Source: Catellatospora paridis (GTDB lineage Bacteria; Actinomycetota; Actinomycetes; Mycobacteriales; Micromonosporaceae). Taken from it: DNA of 64,000 nucleotides. A model generated the notes under the pieces. The model was given only the letters and a program-made list of their open reading frames with translations, did no database searches and was not told the origin of the DNA. Position numbers and translations under genes: made by a program. This document shows positions 30,898 through 39,409 of the stretch, piece after piece (position 1 is the first letter of the stretch; each line of letters begins with the position of its first letter). The DNA lies in the NCBI RefSeq assembly GCF_009720365.1, contig NZ_ML769313.1, forward strand, positions 544,591 to 608,590. The letters run 5' to 3'.

Positions 30898-32277
30898 GTG
30901 GCGAACTGCGTGCAGTGCTCGAACGAGGCCGTCGTCGAGGAACGGTGCCTGGCGCACCACATCGAGAACTGCCCCACCGACGACGACGGCCGGCACGTGC
31001 TCGCCGACCTCGACCTCAGCGGGCAGCGCCTCGACGACGTCCAGCTCACCGACCTCGTGATCACGGGCGGCCTGAACTGCGCCGGCACCACCTTCCGCGG
31101 CTCGTTGCGGATCAGGAACGTCACCGTCGGCGGACTCGCCGACTTCAACAGCGCGCGGATGCAGGCTTACGTCTCGATCGCGCACCTGGCCGTCGGCGGG
31201 GTGCTGCGGTTGCGCGACGCGGTGCTGGAGCGCGACGTCTTCATCGCCGAGGTGGCCTGCGAAAGCGTGGTCTCGCTGGCCCGCGCGACGCTCGCCGGAT
31301 CCGTCGAGATCACCGACCTGCGGGCCGAGAGCCTGGACCTGCGCCGCACCACCTTCCAGCACCGCGCCCTGCTACAACTCGGCGACGTGCCCCGCGTCGA
31401 CATGCAGCGGGCAGGCTTCCATCGCGGGGTCCGCCTCACCTGCGCCGGGCCGACTCGCCTCGACCTGCTCGAAGTGGACCTGGGCGGCCCGTCCGCGATC
31501 GCCGCCGCCGCGTCGACCGTCGAGGCCTGGCGCATGCAGGACCGGCCGGTGCTCGGGCGGACCCTCGGCACCGACCTCAGCCAGCTCCGCCTGTCCTACG
31601 TGGACCTGTCCGAGTGCTCCTTCACCGGCGCGCACCATCTGGACAAACTGACCGTCGACGACTGGCACAGCTGGCGTACCTCACCGCGCGGCCTCTGGGT
31701 CACCCACCGCGTCACCCTCGCCGACGAGCACCGCGTACGCGGCCACGTCCGGTGGGCGCTGCCCGGCACCGACGGCCGTGAAGCGCCCTCGGTCGACAGC
31801 GTGCAGGCCGACTACCACTCGCTGCGCAGCATGATGCAGGACCGCAAGGACCAGCGGGCCGCGTCCGACTTCTACTACGGCGAGATGGAGATGCGCCGCA
31901 TCGGCCTGCGCCGCAGCGTGCGCGCCGACCTGCGCGCCCGGGACTGGCGGGCGGCGTTCAGCACCCTCGGGGAGTGGCTGCTGCTGTGCCTGTACTGGCT
32001 GCTGTCCGGCTACGGCCAGCGAGCCTGGCGGGCCTTCGTGACCCTCGGCCTCGTCGCCGCCGCCGCGAGCGCGGCCCTGGCCCGCTGGGGCTTCCAGACC
32101 CCCACCGGGTACGGCGACTCCCTGCGCTACACCCTGCGCGCCGCCTCCACGCTGCTGCGCGGCTCGGACGTGGCGCTCACCCCGACCGGCGACTGGATCG
32201 AACTGGTGCTGCGCCTGGTCGCACCGCTGCTGCTCGCCCTCGGCCTACTCGCCATCCGCGAACGGGTACGTCGCTAA
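30898..32277 (+). CDS. Membrane protein with N-terminal Cys/His cluster and pentapeptide-like repeats
   Basis: 459 residues from GTG 30898. It begins with a possible zinc-binding cluster CVQC..ERCLAHHIENC. A long stretch (about 35-250) of approximate five-residue repeats follows (DLSGQRLDDVQLTDLVI, AGTTFRGSLRIRNV), typical of a quadrilateral beta-helix. The HSLRSMMQDRKDQRAASDFYYGEMEMRR segment precedes two hydrophobic segments at the C-terminus. This layout is seen in uncharacterised pentapeptide membrane proteins, some likened to ion channels. ATG 30847 is possible, but the Cys cluster is then not N-terminal. The function is unknown. Confidence 0.72.
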   Translation: MANCVQCSNEAVVEERCLAHHIENCPTDDDGRHVLADLDLSGQRLDDVQLTDLVITGGLNCAGTTFRGSLRIRNVTVGGLADFNSARMQAYVSIAHLAVGGVLRLRDAVLERDVFIAEVACESVVSLARATLAGSVEITDLRAESLDLRRTTFQHRALLQLGDVPRVDMQRAGFHRGVRLTCAGPTRLDLLEVDLGGPSAIAAAASTVEAWRMQDRPVLGRTLGTDLSQLRLSYVDLSECSFTGAHHLDKLTVDDWHSWRTSPRGLWVTHRVTLADEHRVRGHVRWALPGTDGREAPSVDSVQADYHSLRSMMQDRKDQRAASDFYYGEMEMRRIGLRRSVRADLRARDWRAAFSTLGEWLLLCLYWLLSGYGQRAWRAFVTLGLVAAAASAALARWGFQTPTGYGDSLRYTLRAASTLLRGSDVALTPTGDWIELVLRLVAPLLLALGLLAIRERVRR

Positions 32278-32299
32278 CTGTGACCACTCGCGCAGCGGA

Positions 32300-32578
32300 C
32301 TACGGCTGGCCGTCGTCTTCGACCGGCCGACCCACTTCACCCAGCGTGTCGAGTAAACGCTCCCGAGCGGCCGCCAGAAGAGCAGCGTAATCGGGTGAGA
32401 AGACCTCCACGAGTGACGTCTCGAGGGCTCCGGAGATCCGATACAGCGGCGACCAGACCGCGCGATCCTGGTTTACGAACGTGTCGAAGTCCGCGGTGCC
32501 AATCATCCGGTCAAGCCAGTCGGATAGAACAAGCGCCTGGTCATGTGTCAGTTTGAGCGTGAAACCTTCCTCGGTCAC
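32300..32578 (-). CDS. Small protein of unknown function
   Basis: 92 residues from GTG 32578. That GTG shares four bases (GTGA) with the stop of the preceding gene, the main argument for this start; a TTG at 32602 is the alternative. The sequence is mixed alpha/beta, acidic at the end, with FTLKLTHDQALVLSDWLDRM and PDYAALLAAARERLL. It looks like a small actinobacterial immunity- or regulatory-type protein, but I recognise no family. It is coupled to the DinB-like gene. Confidence 0.65.
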   Translation of the reverse strand: MTEEGFTLKLTHDQALVLSDWLDRMIGTADFDTFVNQDRAVWSPLYRISGALETSLVEVFSPDYAALLAAARERLLDTLGEVGRPVEDDGQP

Positions 32579-33354
32579 GATGCCGACACCACCGGCGGCC
32601 AACTCCGCGAACGGTCGTGACCCCAGCCGGGGACGGCTGGCTGCGGCCAGGTCGGCGGGGTCGGCAGAGCCGTCAGCTGATGGTCCGACGCCAGCCCGTC
32701 GGCGGGCGCCCTGCCGCTGAACCAGCCGAGCAGGACGTGTCCCGGGGCGGCGACCGCGGGGCCGTCGCCGTCCACGTCCCAGGTCCGACCGAGATCGGTC
32801 GCCCTGACGCGAGCAAGCGGAAAGCCTTGCGCCTTCAGCGCGGCGAGCGTTTCCGTGAGCGCCCACGTGACGTATCCGGCCGGCCAGTCTGCTGTTCGGT
32901 AGCCGACGTCGAGATCCACGTGATGGGTTTCGAGTTCGCGCAGGCACCGGCGGAGTGTGTACCAGGCAGGGTGACGCCAGCCCGTCAGTGCCGTGACCAT
33001 GCCATCCCACGCTTCCGTCGACATGGTCCGGGCCTCGTGCACGAACCGCTCCAGACTGTCGTTCAGTCGCCCGACGAGTTCGGTGGCAGGCCGGGCGGCG
33101 TCTTCCTCGACCGCATGGGCCAGCGCAGCGGCATCCGCTGGACGGCGGGGCGCACGGTGGTCCGCGCGGGCAGAGCGCAGCAGGCGCACGTAGGCGTCGG
33201 CACTCCCGGCGAGGTGGGCCAGCACATGGGCACGTGTCCAACGCGCGAGGCCCGAAGGAGCTCGCAGGCCGGTGTCGGTCAGCGCCGCAGCGGATGCGGT
33301 GAACCGGGCGGCCGACCGGACGACGTCGTCGACCATGCCGTCGACAGACTGCAT
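32575..33354 (-). CDS. DinB/maleylpyruvate isomerase-family (mycothiol-dependent type) protein
   Basis: 259 residues. The N-terminal four-helix domain resembles the mycothiol-dependent maleylpyruvate isomerase family: LARWTRAHVLAHLAGSADAYVRLLR has the histidine, and TLRRCLRELETHHVDLDVGY supplies the two other metal-ligand histidines. The C-terminal part ends HVLLGWFSGRAPADG..LPTPPTWP, normal for the family. A 20-residue arginine/serine-rich tail after PTWP is unusual and overlaps the start of the next gene. Such enzymes use mycothiol, an actinobacterial thiol. The substrate is unknown. Confidence 0.8.
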   Translation of the reverse strand: MQSVDGMVDDVVRSAARFTASAAALTDTGLRAPSGLARWTRAHVLAHLAGSADAYVRLLRSARADHRAPRRPADAAALAHAVEEDAARPATELVGRLNDSLERFVHEARTMSTEAWDGMVTALTGWRHPAWYTLRRCLRELETHHVDLDVGYRTADWPAGYVTWALTETLAALKAQGFPLARVRATDLGRTWDVDGDGPAVAAPGHVLLGWFSGRAPADGLASDHQLTALPTPPTWPQPAVPGWGHDRSRSWPPVVSAS

Positions 33355-33364
33355 TCCTCGATTC

Positions 33365-33814
33365 TCACATGGTCGGCACCTCGCCGAAGACCGCCTCAGT
33401 GGAGACGATGACCACCGGGATCTGCCGCTCGGTCGACTCCTGATACCCCTGGTAGCTCGGCATGGTCTCGACAATGAGCCGCCAGAGGCGCGGCCGCTCC
33501 GCCGCCGTGGCGGTGCGGGCGGTCGCCGCGAACGTCTGCGAGCCGACCTGGACGATAACGGCCGGATCGGCGACCAGGTTGAGATACCAGGCCGGGTGCC
33601 GGTCCGCTCCGGCGTTGGAGGCGACGACGAGGTAGCGCTCGCCGTTGCGGATGTACACCAGTGCGGTGCGGCGCAGGGTGCCCGTCCTGCGTCCACGGGT
33701 GGTCAGCAGCAGGTCGTTCATGCCGGGCCGGGCGTGGCCGCCGGTCTCGACGAGGCGCCGGATGTGCCCGGCCACCCAGGGGACCGGGCTGTCGATGACC
33801 TCCTCGGCGCTCAT
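33365..33814 (-). CDS. F420-dependent nitroreductase-family protein (Ddn-like, DUF385)
   Basis: 149 residues. The split-barrel motifs LLLTTRGRRTGTLRRTALVYI, YLVVASNAGADRHPAWYLNLVADP and VQVGSQTFAATAR match the deazaflavin-dependent nitroreductase family, whose members bind coenzyme F420 or act as quinone reductases. Its ATG lies inside the last four bases of the upstream gene (33811), so the two form an operon. The pair is divergent from an HxlR regulator, a common arrangement for redox-stress oxidoreductases. Confidence 0.88.
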   Translation of the reverse strand: MSAEEVIDSPVPWVAGHIRRLVETGGHARPGMNDLLLTTRGRRTGTLRRTALVYIRNGERYLVVASNAGADRHPAWYLNLVADPAVIVQVGSQTFAATARTATAAERPRLWRLIVETMPSYQGYQESTERQIPVVIVSTEAVFGEVPTM

Positions 33815-34440
33815 CCGGCTTCGACGCCCAGGTGGACGCGGTGGCGGGCGGGGTTCTCGATCTCGTCGAGCACGGCGACGGCGAAGTCGGGGTAGCTGAT
33901 GCGGCTGGCGGCGTCGGCTGCGGCGACGCGGTACAGGCTGGTGCGTCCGGCGGCGTGGTCGAAGTCCCCGGCCGGGCTCAGGACCAGCCAGTCCAGGTCG
34001 GTCGTCGCCGCGTGCAGCACCGCTGTGCCCGCCGCGTGGCCGAGGTAGAAGGTCCGGTACTCCTGCGGGTAGCCGGGCGTGTCCATCAGGGGTGTGCCAG
34101 ATGCCGTGTCCAGCACCGACGCCAGTCCGACGGTGACGAGCCGGCTGACCCGGGCCCGGGGCAGCCCGTCGAGCAGGGCATGTGCCGCCGCCGGGAAGAA
34201 CGTCGCGGGGTCCGCGGCGAGGTCGGCGGAGGCGTTGACCGCCGCGTCGTGACCGGCCGCGACCCGGGCGACGTCGGCGGGGTCGGTCACGTCACCGGCC
34301 AGTACCTCGTCGGCGGCGAGGTCGACGTGGCGCGCGGGATCGCGTACCACCGCGGTCACCTGATGTCCTCGCTGCCGTGCCTCGGCCGCGACGGCCCGGC
34401 CCGCCCTGCCGCCGGCTCCGAAGATGACGATCCTGCTCAT
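33811..34440 (-). CDS. NAD(P)-binding protein of the atypical SDR family
   Basis: 209 residues. The N-terminal glycine motif [18 protein letters not shown] and the following TAVVRDPARH and GDVTDPADV are typical of NmrA/YwnB-like NAD(P)H-binding proteins. There is no YxxxK catalytic pair, normal for this group. ATG 34440 follows a GAGGCGGCACC site. It is the first gene of a two-gene unit with the F420-type protein and is divergent from the HxlR regulator with a palindromic operator between them. Confidence 0.86.
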   Translation of the reverse strand: MSRIVIFGAGGRAGRAVAAEARQRGHQVTAVVRDPARHVDLAADEVLAGDVTDPADVARVAAGHDAAVNASADLAADPATFFPAAAHALLDGLPRARVSRLVTVGLASVLDTASGTPLMDTPGYPQEYRTFYLGHAAGTAVLHAATTDLDWLVLSPAGDFDHAAGRTSLYRVAAADAASRISYPDFAVAVLDEIENPARHRVHLGVEAG

Positions 34441-34507
34441 GGTGCCGCCTCTCGGTGGTGTGGGCCGGGCGTGTTCCGGCCACACAGCGGACGTTATCCA
34501 GACGCGT

Positions 34508-34525
34508 GGTATCCGTTCGGATACC
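34508..34525. promoter_or_regulatory. Inverted repeat, probable HxlR operator
   Basis: GGTATCC GTTC GGATACC is a perfect seven-base inverted repeat with a four-base spacer. It lies in the 101-base gap between the divergent oxidoreductase and HxlR starts, 17 bases before the HxlR GTG. HxlR regulators bind such short dyads as dimers. Confidence 0.7.
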
Positions 34526-34541
34526 GGCTACCATCGCCCGC

Positions 34542-34901
34542 GTGATCGCGCCCCTGGCCCCGGACATGTTCGACGAGATCTGCCCGTCCGATCTGTCGCC
34601 GATCCGGTTCGGTGACAAGTGGACCGGCATGGTGATGCGCTGCCTGGAGGACGGCCCGCGGCGCTTCTCGGAGTTGCGGGTGCCGCTGCGCGGCGTCACC
34701 GCGAAGGTGCTGACCAAGTCGCTGCGCTCGATGGAACGCGACGGTCTGGTGCGACGCCGCGTCGCGGACCGACAGGTGTCGTACGAGCTGACCCTGCTTG
34801 GCCGCAGCATGCTCGCCCCGATGGACGCGGCGTGCGCGTGGGCGCGGGAGCACTGGGACGAGCTGCTCGACGCCCGCGAAGGCGTCCCCGCCGAACGCTG
34901 A
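34542..34901 (+). CDS. HxlR-family transcriptional regulator
   Basis: 119 residues. The winged helix-turn-helix contains IRFGDKWTGMVMRCLEDGPRRFSELRVPLRGVTAKVLTKSLRSMERDGLVRR, the classic HxlR profile with W, RF.EL and LT.SLR..E.DGL. The GTG at 34542 is the likeliest start; ATG 34566 is possible. A cysteine sits in the N-terminal arm (DEICPSD), the position used by redox-sensing members. It probably represses the divergent oxidoreductase pair. Confidence 0.9.
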   Translation: MIAPLAPDMFDEICPSDLSPIRFGDKWTGMVMRCLEDGPRRFSELRVPLRGVTAKVLTKSLRSMERDGLVRRRVADRQVSYELTLLGRSMLAPMDAACAWAREHWDELLDAREGVPAER

Positions 34902-34911
34902 AGGGATTGTC

Positions 34912-35304
34912 GTGCGTCAACTCTGGCAGACCCTGCCAGTGCAACTTGAGCGCCCGTTCCAGCCGTGGGTGTACACGGTGTCGCACCGCACCCTCGTCCT
35001 GCGCAGTCACGGCCGCACCGACCCTGGTCACGGCACGAGCAGGTTCGAGAAGTCGGTCGACGTCGTGTTCGTGGACGTGCTCGCCATGAACACCAGGGCC
35101 CACTACCGCGAGCTATTCATCGCCGACCTGGGCGACCTCACCGAGGTCGACGGCTTTCCCGAGGTTCCGGAGCGGTTCCGGCACCGGTACGCGTACCTCA
35201 CGGTGTCGGACGGGACGCATGACGGCTTCGTTGTCTGCGGCAACCTCAACGTCGATGCGCGCGGCGAACTCGGCCTCCGGTGGGCCGCCCACGCCAGGCG
35301 ATAG
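34912..35304 (+). CDS. Hypothetical protein
   Basis: 130 residues from GTG 34912, preceded by AAGGGATTGTC. It is read ten bases after the HxlR stop. Compact predicted beta-rich fold: PFQPWVYTVSHRTLVLRSHG, KSVDVVFVDVLAMNTRAHY, RYAYLTVSDGTHDGFVVCGNL. I recognise no catalytic motif; it resembles the uncharacterised short proteins found beside regulators in actinomycetes. A hairpin repeat follows its stop. Confidence 0.65.
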   Translation: MRQLWQTLPVQLERPFQPWVYTVSHRTLVLRSHGRTDPGHGTSRFEKSVDVVFVDVLAMNTRAHYRELFIADLGDLTEVDGFPEVPERFRHRYAYLTVSDGTHDGFVVCGNLNVDARGELGLRWAAHARR

Positions 35305-35317
35305 CCGGCTGGTGTTT

Positions 35318-35363
35318 GGAAGGGCACCTTCTTCTACGGAATCCGATAAGAAGGTGCCCTTCC
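35318..35363. repeat. Hairpin repeat/bidirectional terminator (GGAAGGGCACCTTCTT type)
   Basis: GGAAGGGCACCTTCTT and AAGAAGGTGCCCTTCC pair perfectly over 16 bases around a 14-base loop that itself contains CGGAATCCG. It lies between convergent stops at 35304 and 35372. I recall very similar elements recurring between genes in Micromonospora-type genomes. Confidence 0.75.
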
Positions 35364-35371
35364 TTACTTTG

Positions 35372-37285
35372 TTACTGGAAGCGCGTGCCGGTGGTGGGGC
35401 TCCAGGTGCCGTCTACGACGACGGGGGGAGCGGTCTGGGGGGAGAGGGACTGGGCGGTGAAGCCGGCGGCGGGGGCGATCGGGAGTTTGAGGACGCTGGC
35501 GGTGAGGTCGATGGTGGCTGTTGCGCCGGTGGAGTGGGCGGTGGCGAACTCGGGGTCGGTCAGCGTGAGGACAAGGCCGAGGCGCTGGCCGGCGGGGATG
35601 ATCTGGTCGATGGGGCGCAGCTTCCAGGTGATCGTGTAGTAGGTGCTGGTGTTCATGGCGGTGGTGCTGGTCAGCGAGTCGCGGTGCTGGCCGTCCATCC
35701 AGCCGCGGGACAGCACCTGGTACGCGGCGCTGGACACGACCTTCGCGGTGTTCTTGTAGCAGGCGTCGTCGGTGCTCGACGAGGAACCCCAACAGGACTC
35801 GGTGGTCAGCGTGCTGATGCCCTCGCCCGAGGCGCGGTAGTTGACCCGGGTGGCGGTGCCGTACGTGACGAGCTTGGCGGTCAGGGTGGTGGTGGCCTTG
35901 CTCGACCGGACCCTTAGCGTGATCGTCGGGGTGCCGGAGATGCGCAGGTCAGAGGTCAGCACCGGGGTCTGGTAGACCTTGCGGCCGGTGCGGGCGGTCG
36001 TCGGCGAGCTGACCGCGTTGGCCTCGCTGAGCGACGGCGCGTCGGTCAGCGACAGGCTGCCCGAGCCCGCGCCCGACGACGCCAGTACGCCCGGGTTGCC
36101 GGTGCCCTGCAGCACGTAGTTGGCCGTGGTGGTGCCCGACGGCGGCCACTGCGCGCTGGTCTGCCAGACGTCGGCGGCCCGTTCGACGTCGGCCATCGGC
36201 TCGCTCATGATGCCGTTGGCGATGCCCTTCAGCCAGAAGTCGAACCAGCGGTGCAGCGTGTCCACCCACGCGGCGCGGCGGAAGTCGAACGGGTCGACGT
36301 GACCCTCCTGCGAGAGCCAGATCTTGCGGGGCACGTTGTTGGCCGCGAGCGCGTCCCACCACTGTCCGAAGTGCACGCCCTGCACGTTCAGATCGTTCAT
36401 GCCGTGTACGACGAAGACGCTCGCGTGCACCGACGCCGCGGCGGGGACGTAGTTGCGGGCGGCCCAGAACGAGTTGTAGTTGCCGTTGCTGACGGCCCCG
36501 CTGCTCAGGGCGCTGGACACGGCGGTGCAGGTGCCCGAGGGTCGGCCGTTGACGGTGGTGTGCAGGCTCGGCACGGAGCTGACCTTCGGGTTCACCATGC
36601 CGTTGACGCGGTTGTAGTCGTACCAGCTGGAGATCGCCCCGATCGGCACGATGGTCTCCAGGCCCTGCACGCCGGTGGCGGCGACCGCGTTGGCGACGGT
36701 GCCGTCCCACGACTTGCCGATCATGCCGACCTTGCCGGTGGTCCAGGTCGTCGCGTTGACCACGGTGCCGCTCGCGGTGCGCCCGACGGCGCGGCCGTTG
36801 AGCCAGTCGATCACCGCCTTGGCGCCCTGCACCTCCTCGGTGCCGCCGACGTCCTCGCAGCCGGTGGAGCGGCTGGTGCCGGCCAGGTCGGCGGCGACGA
36901 ACGCGTAGCCGCGCGGCACGAAGAAGTTGTCGTAGTACAGCGGGAACTTGGTCACCGTGCCGTCGGCGGCGTAGGCCTTCTTCTCGGACTCGTTGCCGCG
37001 CCCGCAGCACTGGTAGTAGGGCGAGGCGTCCATGATGACCGGAACCTTCACCCCGGCCGTGGCGGCCTCGCGGGGTCGGATGATGTCCGCGACGACCTTG
37101 TCGGGGGTGCCGTTGCCGTCGTTGTCGAGGGTCGTCTCGACGTACACCGTCTCGCGGATGGCGGTGGCGTAGTCGTAGACCGGGTCGCTGAGCAGCGCGA
37201 CGGGTGCAGCGGATGCGGGTGCGGCCAGCACGGTGGTGCCGAGCATGGCGAGCACGCACAGGAGGGGTATGCGACGCATCGACAT
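35372..37285 (-). CDS. Secreted X-Pro dipeptidyl-peptidase (S15/CocE family)
   Basis: 637 residues with a Sec signal ending near AAPASAAP. The alpha/beta-hydrolase core has YYQCCGRGNES, the catalytic serine in GKSWDGTVAN (GxSxxG type), Asp in VVHGMNDLNV and His in SQEGHVDPFDF. A C-terminal jelly-roll follows (TITLRVRSSKATTTLTAKLV). This is the full S15 layout and close to PepX-like exported enzymes of actinomycetes, which cleave after Xaa-Pro or hydrolyse esters. ATG 37285 and ATG 37279 are both possible starts. There is no operon partner. Confidence 0.92.
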   Translation of the reverse strand: MSMRRIPLLCVLAMLGTTVLAAPASAAPVALLSDPVYDYATAIRETVYVETTLDNDGNGTPDKVVADIIRPREAATAGVKVPVIMDASPYYQCCGRGNESEKKAYAADGTVTKFPLYYDNFFVPRGYAFVAADLAGTSRSTGCEDVGGTEEVQGAKAVIDWLNGRAVGRTASGTVVNATTWTTGKVGMIGKSWDGTVANAVAATGVQGLETIVPIGAISSWYDYNRVNGMVNPKVSSVPSLHTTVNGRPSGTCTAVSSALSSGAVSNGNYNSFWAARNYVPAAASVHASVFVVHGMNDLNVQGVHFGQWWDALAANNVPRKIWLSQEGHVDPFDFRRAAWVDTLHRWFDFWLKGIANGIMSEPMADVERAADVWQTSAQWPPSGTTTANYVLQGTGNPGVLASSGAGSGSLSLTDAPSLSEANAVSSPTTARTGRKVYQTPVLTSDLRISGTPTITLRVRSSKATTTLTAKLVTYGTATRVNYRASGEGISTLTTESCWGSSSSTDDACYKNTAKVVSSAAYQVLSRGWMDGQHRDSLTSTTAMNTSTYYTITWKLRPIDQIIPAGQRLGLVLTLTDPEFATAHSTGATATIDLTASVLKLPIAPAAGFTAQSLSPQTAPPVVVDGTWSPTTGTRFQ

Positions 37286-37418
37286 ATGGTGTCATCGCCA
37301 TGTATCACTGTCCATGCGCCCGTGGCGGTCACGTGAAGCCGTTTCACGCCAGGCGTTCCGGGCCGCCGCACGGGCTGGTCGGCCGGGTGATGTCGGTCGT
37401 CCGTGGCAGGCTGGGACG

Positions 37419-37997
37419 GTGACGAAGACGCAGTACTACACGGCGACCAGCGCCGATGGCTTCATCGCCGACCAGGACAATTCGCTGGACTGGCTGTTCG
37501 TCGTCGACCGCAACGGCCCCGACCGGTTCAAGGAGTTCTTCGCCGGGGTCGGCGCGATGTGCATGGGCGCGACGACGTACGAGTGGGTGCTCGCCCACGA
37601 CCAGCTGCTGGACCATCCGGAGAAGTGGCAGGCGTACTACGGCGATACGCCCTGCTGGGTGTTCAGCCACCGCGACCTGCCCGCGATCCCGGGCGCGAAC
37701 CTGCACTTCGTGTCCGGTGACGTCGCCCCGGTGCACGACGCGATGCTCGCGGCCGCCGGTGCGGCGAACGTGTGGCTGGTCGGCGGCGGCGAGCTGGTCG
37801 GCAGATTCGCCGACCAGGGCCGGCTCGACGAGATCATCATGGGGGTCACGCCGGTCTTCCTCGGCGGGGGAGCGCCGCTGCTGCCGCGGCGGCTGCTGTC
37901 GTCGCAGGTGCGGCTGACCCGCATCGTGCAGGACGGCCAGATCGCCGAGCTGACCTATGAGCTGATCCACGAACCGCAGGGCTCAGACGGCGTCTGA
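37419..37997 (+). CDS. RibD C-terminal/dihydrofolate reductase-like protein
   Basis: 192 residues from GTG 37419. TKTQYYTATSADGFIADQDNSLDWL at the start, GAMCMGATTYEWVL, and VWLVGGGELVGRF..LDEIIMGVTPVFLGGGAPLLP are diagnostic of the YyaP/RibD_C reductase-like family. It probably binds NADPH, but whether it reduces pterins, flavin intermediates or something else cannot be told. It is divergent from the secreted peptidase and convergent with the small lipoprotein at 38101. Confidence 0.87.
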   Translation: MTKTQYYTATSADGFIADQDNSLDWLFVVDRNGPDRFKEFFAGVGAMCMGATTYEWVLAHDQLLDHPEKWQAYYGDTPCWVFSHRDLPAIPGANLHFVSGDVAPVHDAMLAAAGAANVWLVGGGELVGRFADQGRLDEIIMGVTPVFLGGGAPLLPRRLLSSQVRLTRIVQDGQIAELTYELIHEPQGSDGV

Positions 37998-38057
37998 ACG
38001 GCACGAGGCGGACGGCCGGTCGCCGGAGTCGACCCCGGAGACCGGCGCGATGCGTTG

Positions 38058-38090
38058 CAGGCGGTGCCCCCAGGTGGGGAGCACCGCCTG
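38058..38090. terminator. Hairpin between convergent genes
   Basis: CAGGCGGTGC and GCACCGCCTG pair over ten bases, extended by CCC/GGG after one mismatch, with a small loop. It lies between the stops at 37997 and 38101. Confidence 0.6.
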
Positions 38091-38100
38091 CGGGGAGCCC

Positions 38101-38496
38101 TCAGGCCATGCACTTCGCGCCGGAGATGCCGATGGCGAGTTCCGCGCCGGAGGCGGCCAGCACCGTGACGGCGTTGACGTCTCCGGTGTAGGCGACCTCG
38201 GCCGCGGATGCGCAGAGCCGCAGTGCCGTGGCGTCATCGTCGTCGCCGAGGGAGGTGCCGACCACGACCGAGGTGCACTGCCCGTTCACGACGACCGACC
38301 GGACCTGGGTGCTCTTGAGGTGGTCCTTCACCAGGTCGCCGACGCCGCCACAGGAGTCCGGCGGCAGCGCCGCGGCCGATGCGCCGGTCGCCGCCGGAGG
38401 CGGAGTGTCCGCCTCGCCGCCACAGCCGGTCAGGGCGAGGGACGCGCTGAGCGCCATCGACGCCAGCAGGGAAGCGGTTCGGCTGTGGGATCTCAT
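38101..38496 (-). CDS. Small lipoprotein of unknown function
   Basis: 131 residues. The signal MRSHSRTASLLASMALSASL ends in the lipobox LTGC, so it should be a lipid-anchored surface protein. The mature part has cysteines in DSCGG, GQCTS, RLCAS and AKCMA, which could form two disulfides, and a DDDD patch. I recognise no family. It follows the methyltransferase on the same strand with 52 bases between. Confidence 0.72.
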   Translation of the reverse strand: MRSHSRTASLLASMALSASLALTGCGGEADTPPPAATGASAAALPPDSCGGVGDLVKDHLKSTQVRSVVVNGQCTSVVVGTSLGDDDDATALRLCASAAEVAYTGDVNAVTVLAASGAELAIGISGAKCMA

Positions 38497-38548
38497 GTGG
38501 TCACCGTTCTGCAGGTGTGGACGAGCTTGGAGGGGAGACTCGACGCCG

Positions 38549-39409
38549 TCACGGCGCCGTCGCCGTGATGAGCCAGAGTCCGGATGGCAGTCGATAGCCG
38601 GTCTGCGGTCGACGGAACCGCTCGAGCAGCCCGGCCGCCGCGGCACGGGCGGCGGCCTGCCGTGGTGCCGGGGCTGCCCGATACCCGGCCCCGGCGGGTC
38701 CGATCTCGATCAGCCATTCGGCCACGCCGTCGGGGTCGTCGGGCGTATCCATGACCACGTCGTGCGGTTCGACGGTGATCGCGTCGAAGCCCGCCGCGGC
38801 GAGGATCCGGCGAACCCGGGCCGGATCGGCGAACGCGAACGGGCCGGGCTCGTCGCCGACGGGCAGCGGCGGCAGCGCCGCCACCTGGGGCGCCGTGCCG
38901 AGCACCGCGAGCGGCAGCCACGGGTTGGCCGGGCCGTCCCGGAAGACGGTCGCGGCCAGCCGTCCACCGGGACGCAGCGCGCGCCGGAGGTTGACGCAGC
39001 CGGCGACGGGGTCGGCGAGCAGCATCAACGCCATCCGGGAGAACGCCGCGTCGAACGGCGCTTCCGGAAGGCCTGCCACGGTCTCGACGTCGGCGGCGGC
39101 GAACCGCAGACCTGGATGGCGTTCGGGAGGGAACCGGGCCCCCGCCGCGGCCACCATGGACTCCGCCAGGTCCACGCCGAGCGCCGCGCCGGTCGGCCCC
39201 ACCGCCGCCGCCAGTTCGGCGGTGGTGCCCCCGCAGCCGCAGCCGACATCGAGCACGCGCTCGCCGGGCCGCGGGCTCAGCCGGGCCATCGCGACCGCGC
39301 CCAGTGGCCTGCCGAGCTCGTCCTGGCGGTCAGCGTGCCGGATCCAGCCGGGTGCGGCCTGTGCCCAGAACGCGCTGTTGCGGGCGCGCAGCCCGGCGGT
39401 GTCGGCCAT
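38549..39409 (-). CDS. Class I SAM-dependent methyltransferase
   Basis: 286 residues. Motif I VLDVGCGCGGTTAEL, the acidic residue in GVDLAESM, motif II-like AADVETVAGLPEAPFDAAFSRMALML, and LRRALRPGGRLAATVF are the standard UbiE/Methyltransf_11 series. The tail SGLWLITATAP is normal. The ATG shares one base with the stop of the ABM-domain gene (TGATG), so they are coupled. The partner suggests modification of a small aromatic or polyketide-like molecule or an environmental quinone, but this is inference. Confidence 0.9.
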   Translation of the reverse strand: MADTAGLRARNSAFWAQAAPGWIRHADRQDELGRPLGAVAMARLSPRPGERVLDVGCGCGGTTAELAAAVGPTGAALGVDLAESMVAAAGARFPPERHPGLRFAAADVETVAGLPEAPFDAAFSRMALMLLADPVAGCVNLRRALRPGGRLAATVFRDGPANPWLPLAVLGTAPQVAALPPLPVGDEPGPFAFADPARVRRILAAAGFDAITVEPHDVVMDTPDDPDGVAEWLIEIGPAGAGYRAAPAPRQAAARAAAAGLLERFRRPQTGYRLPSGLWLITATAP

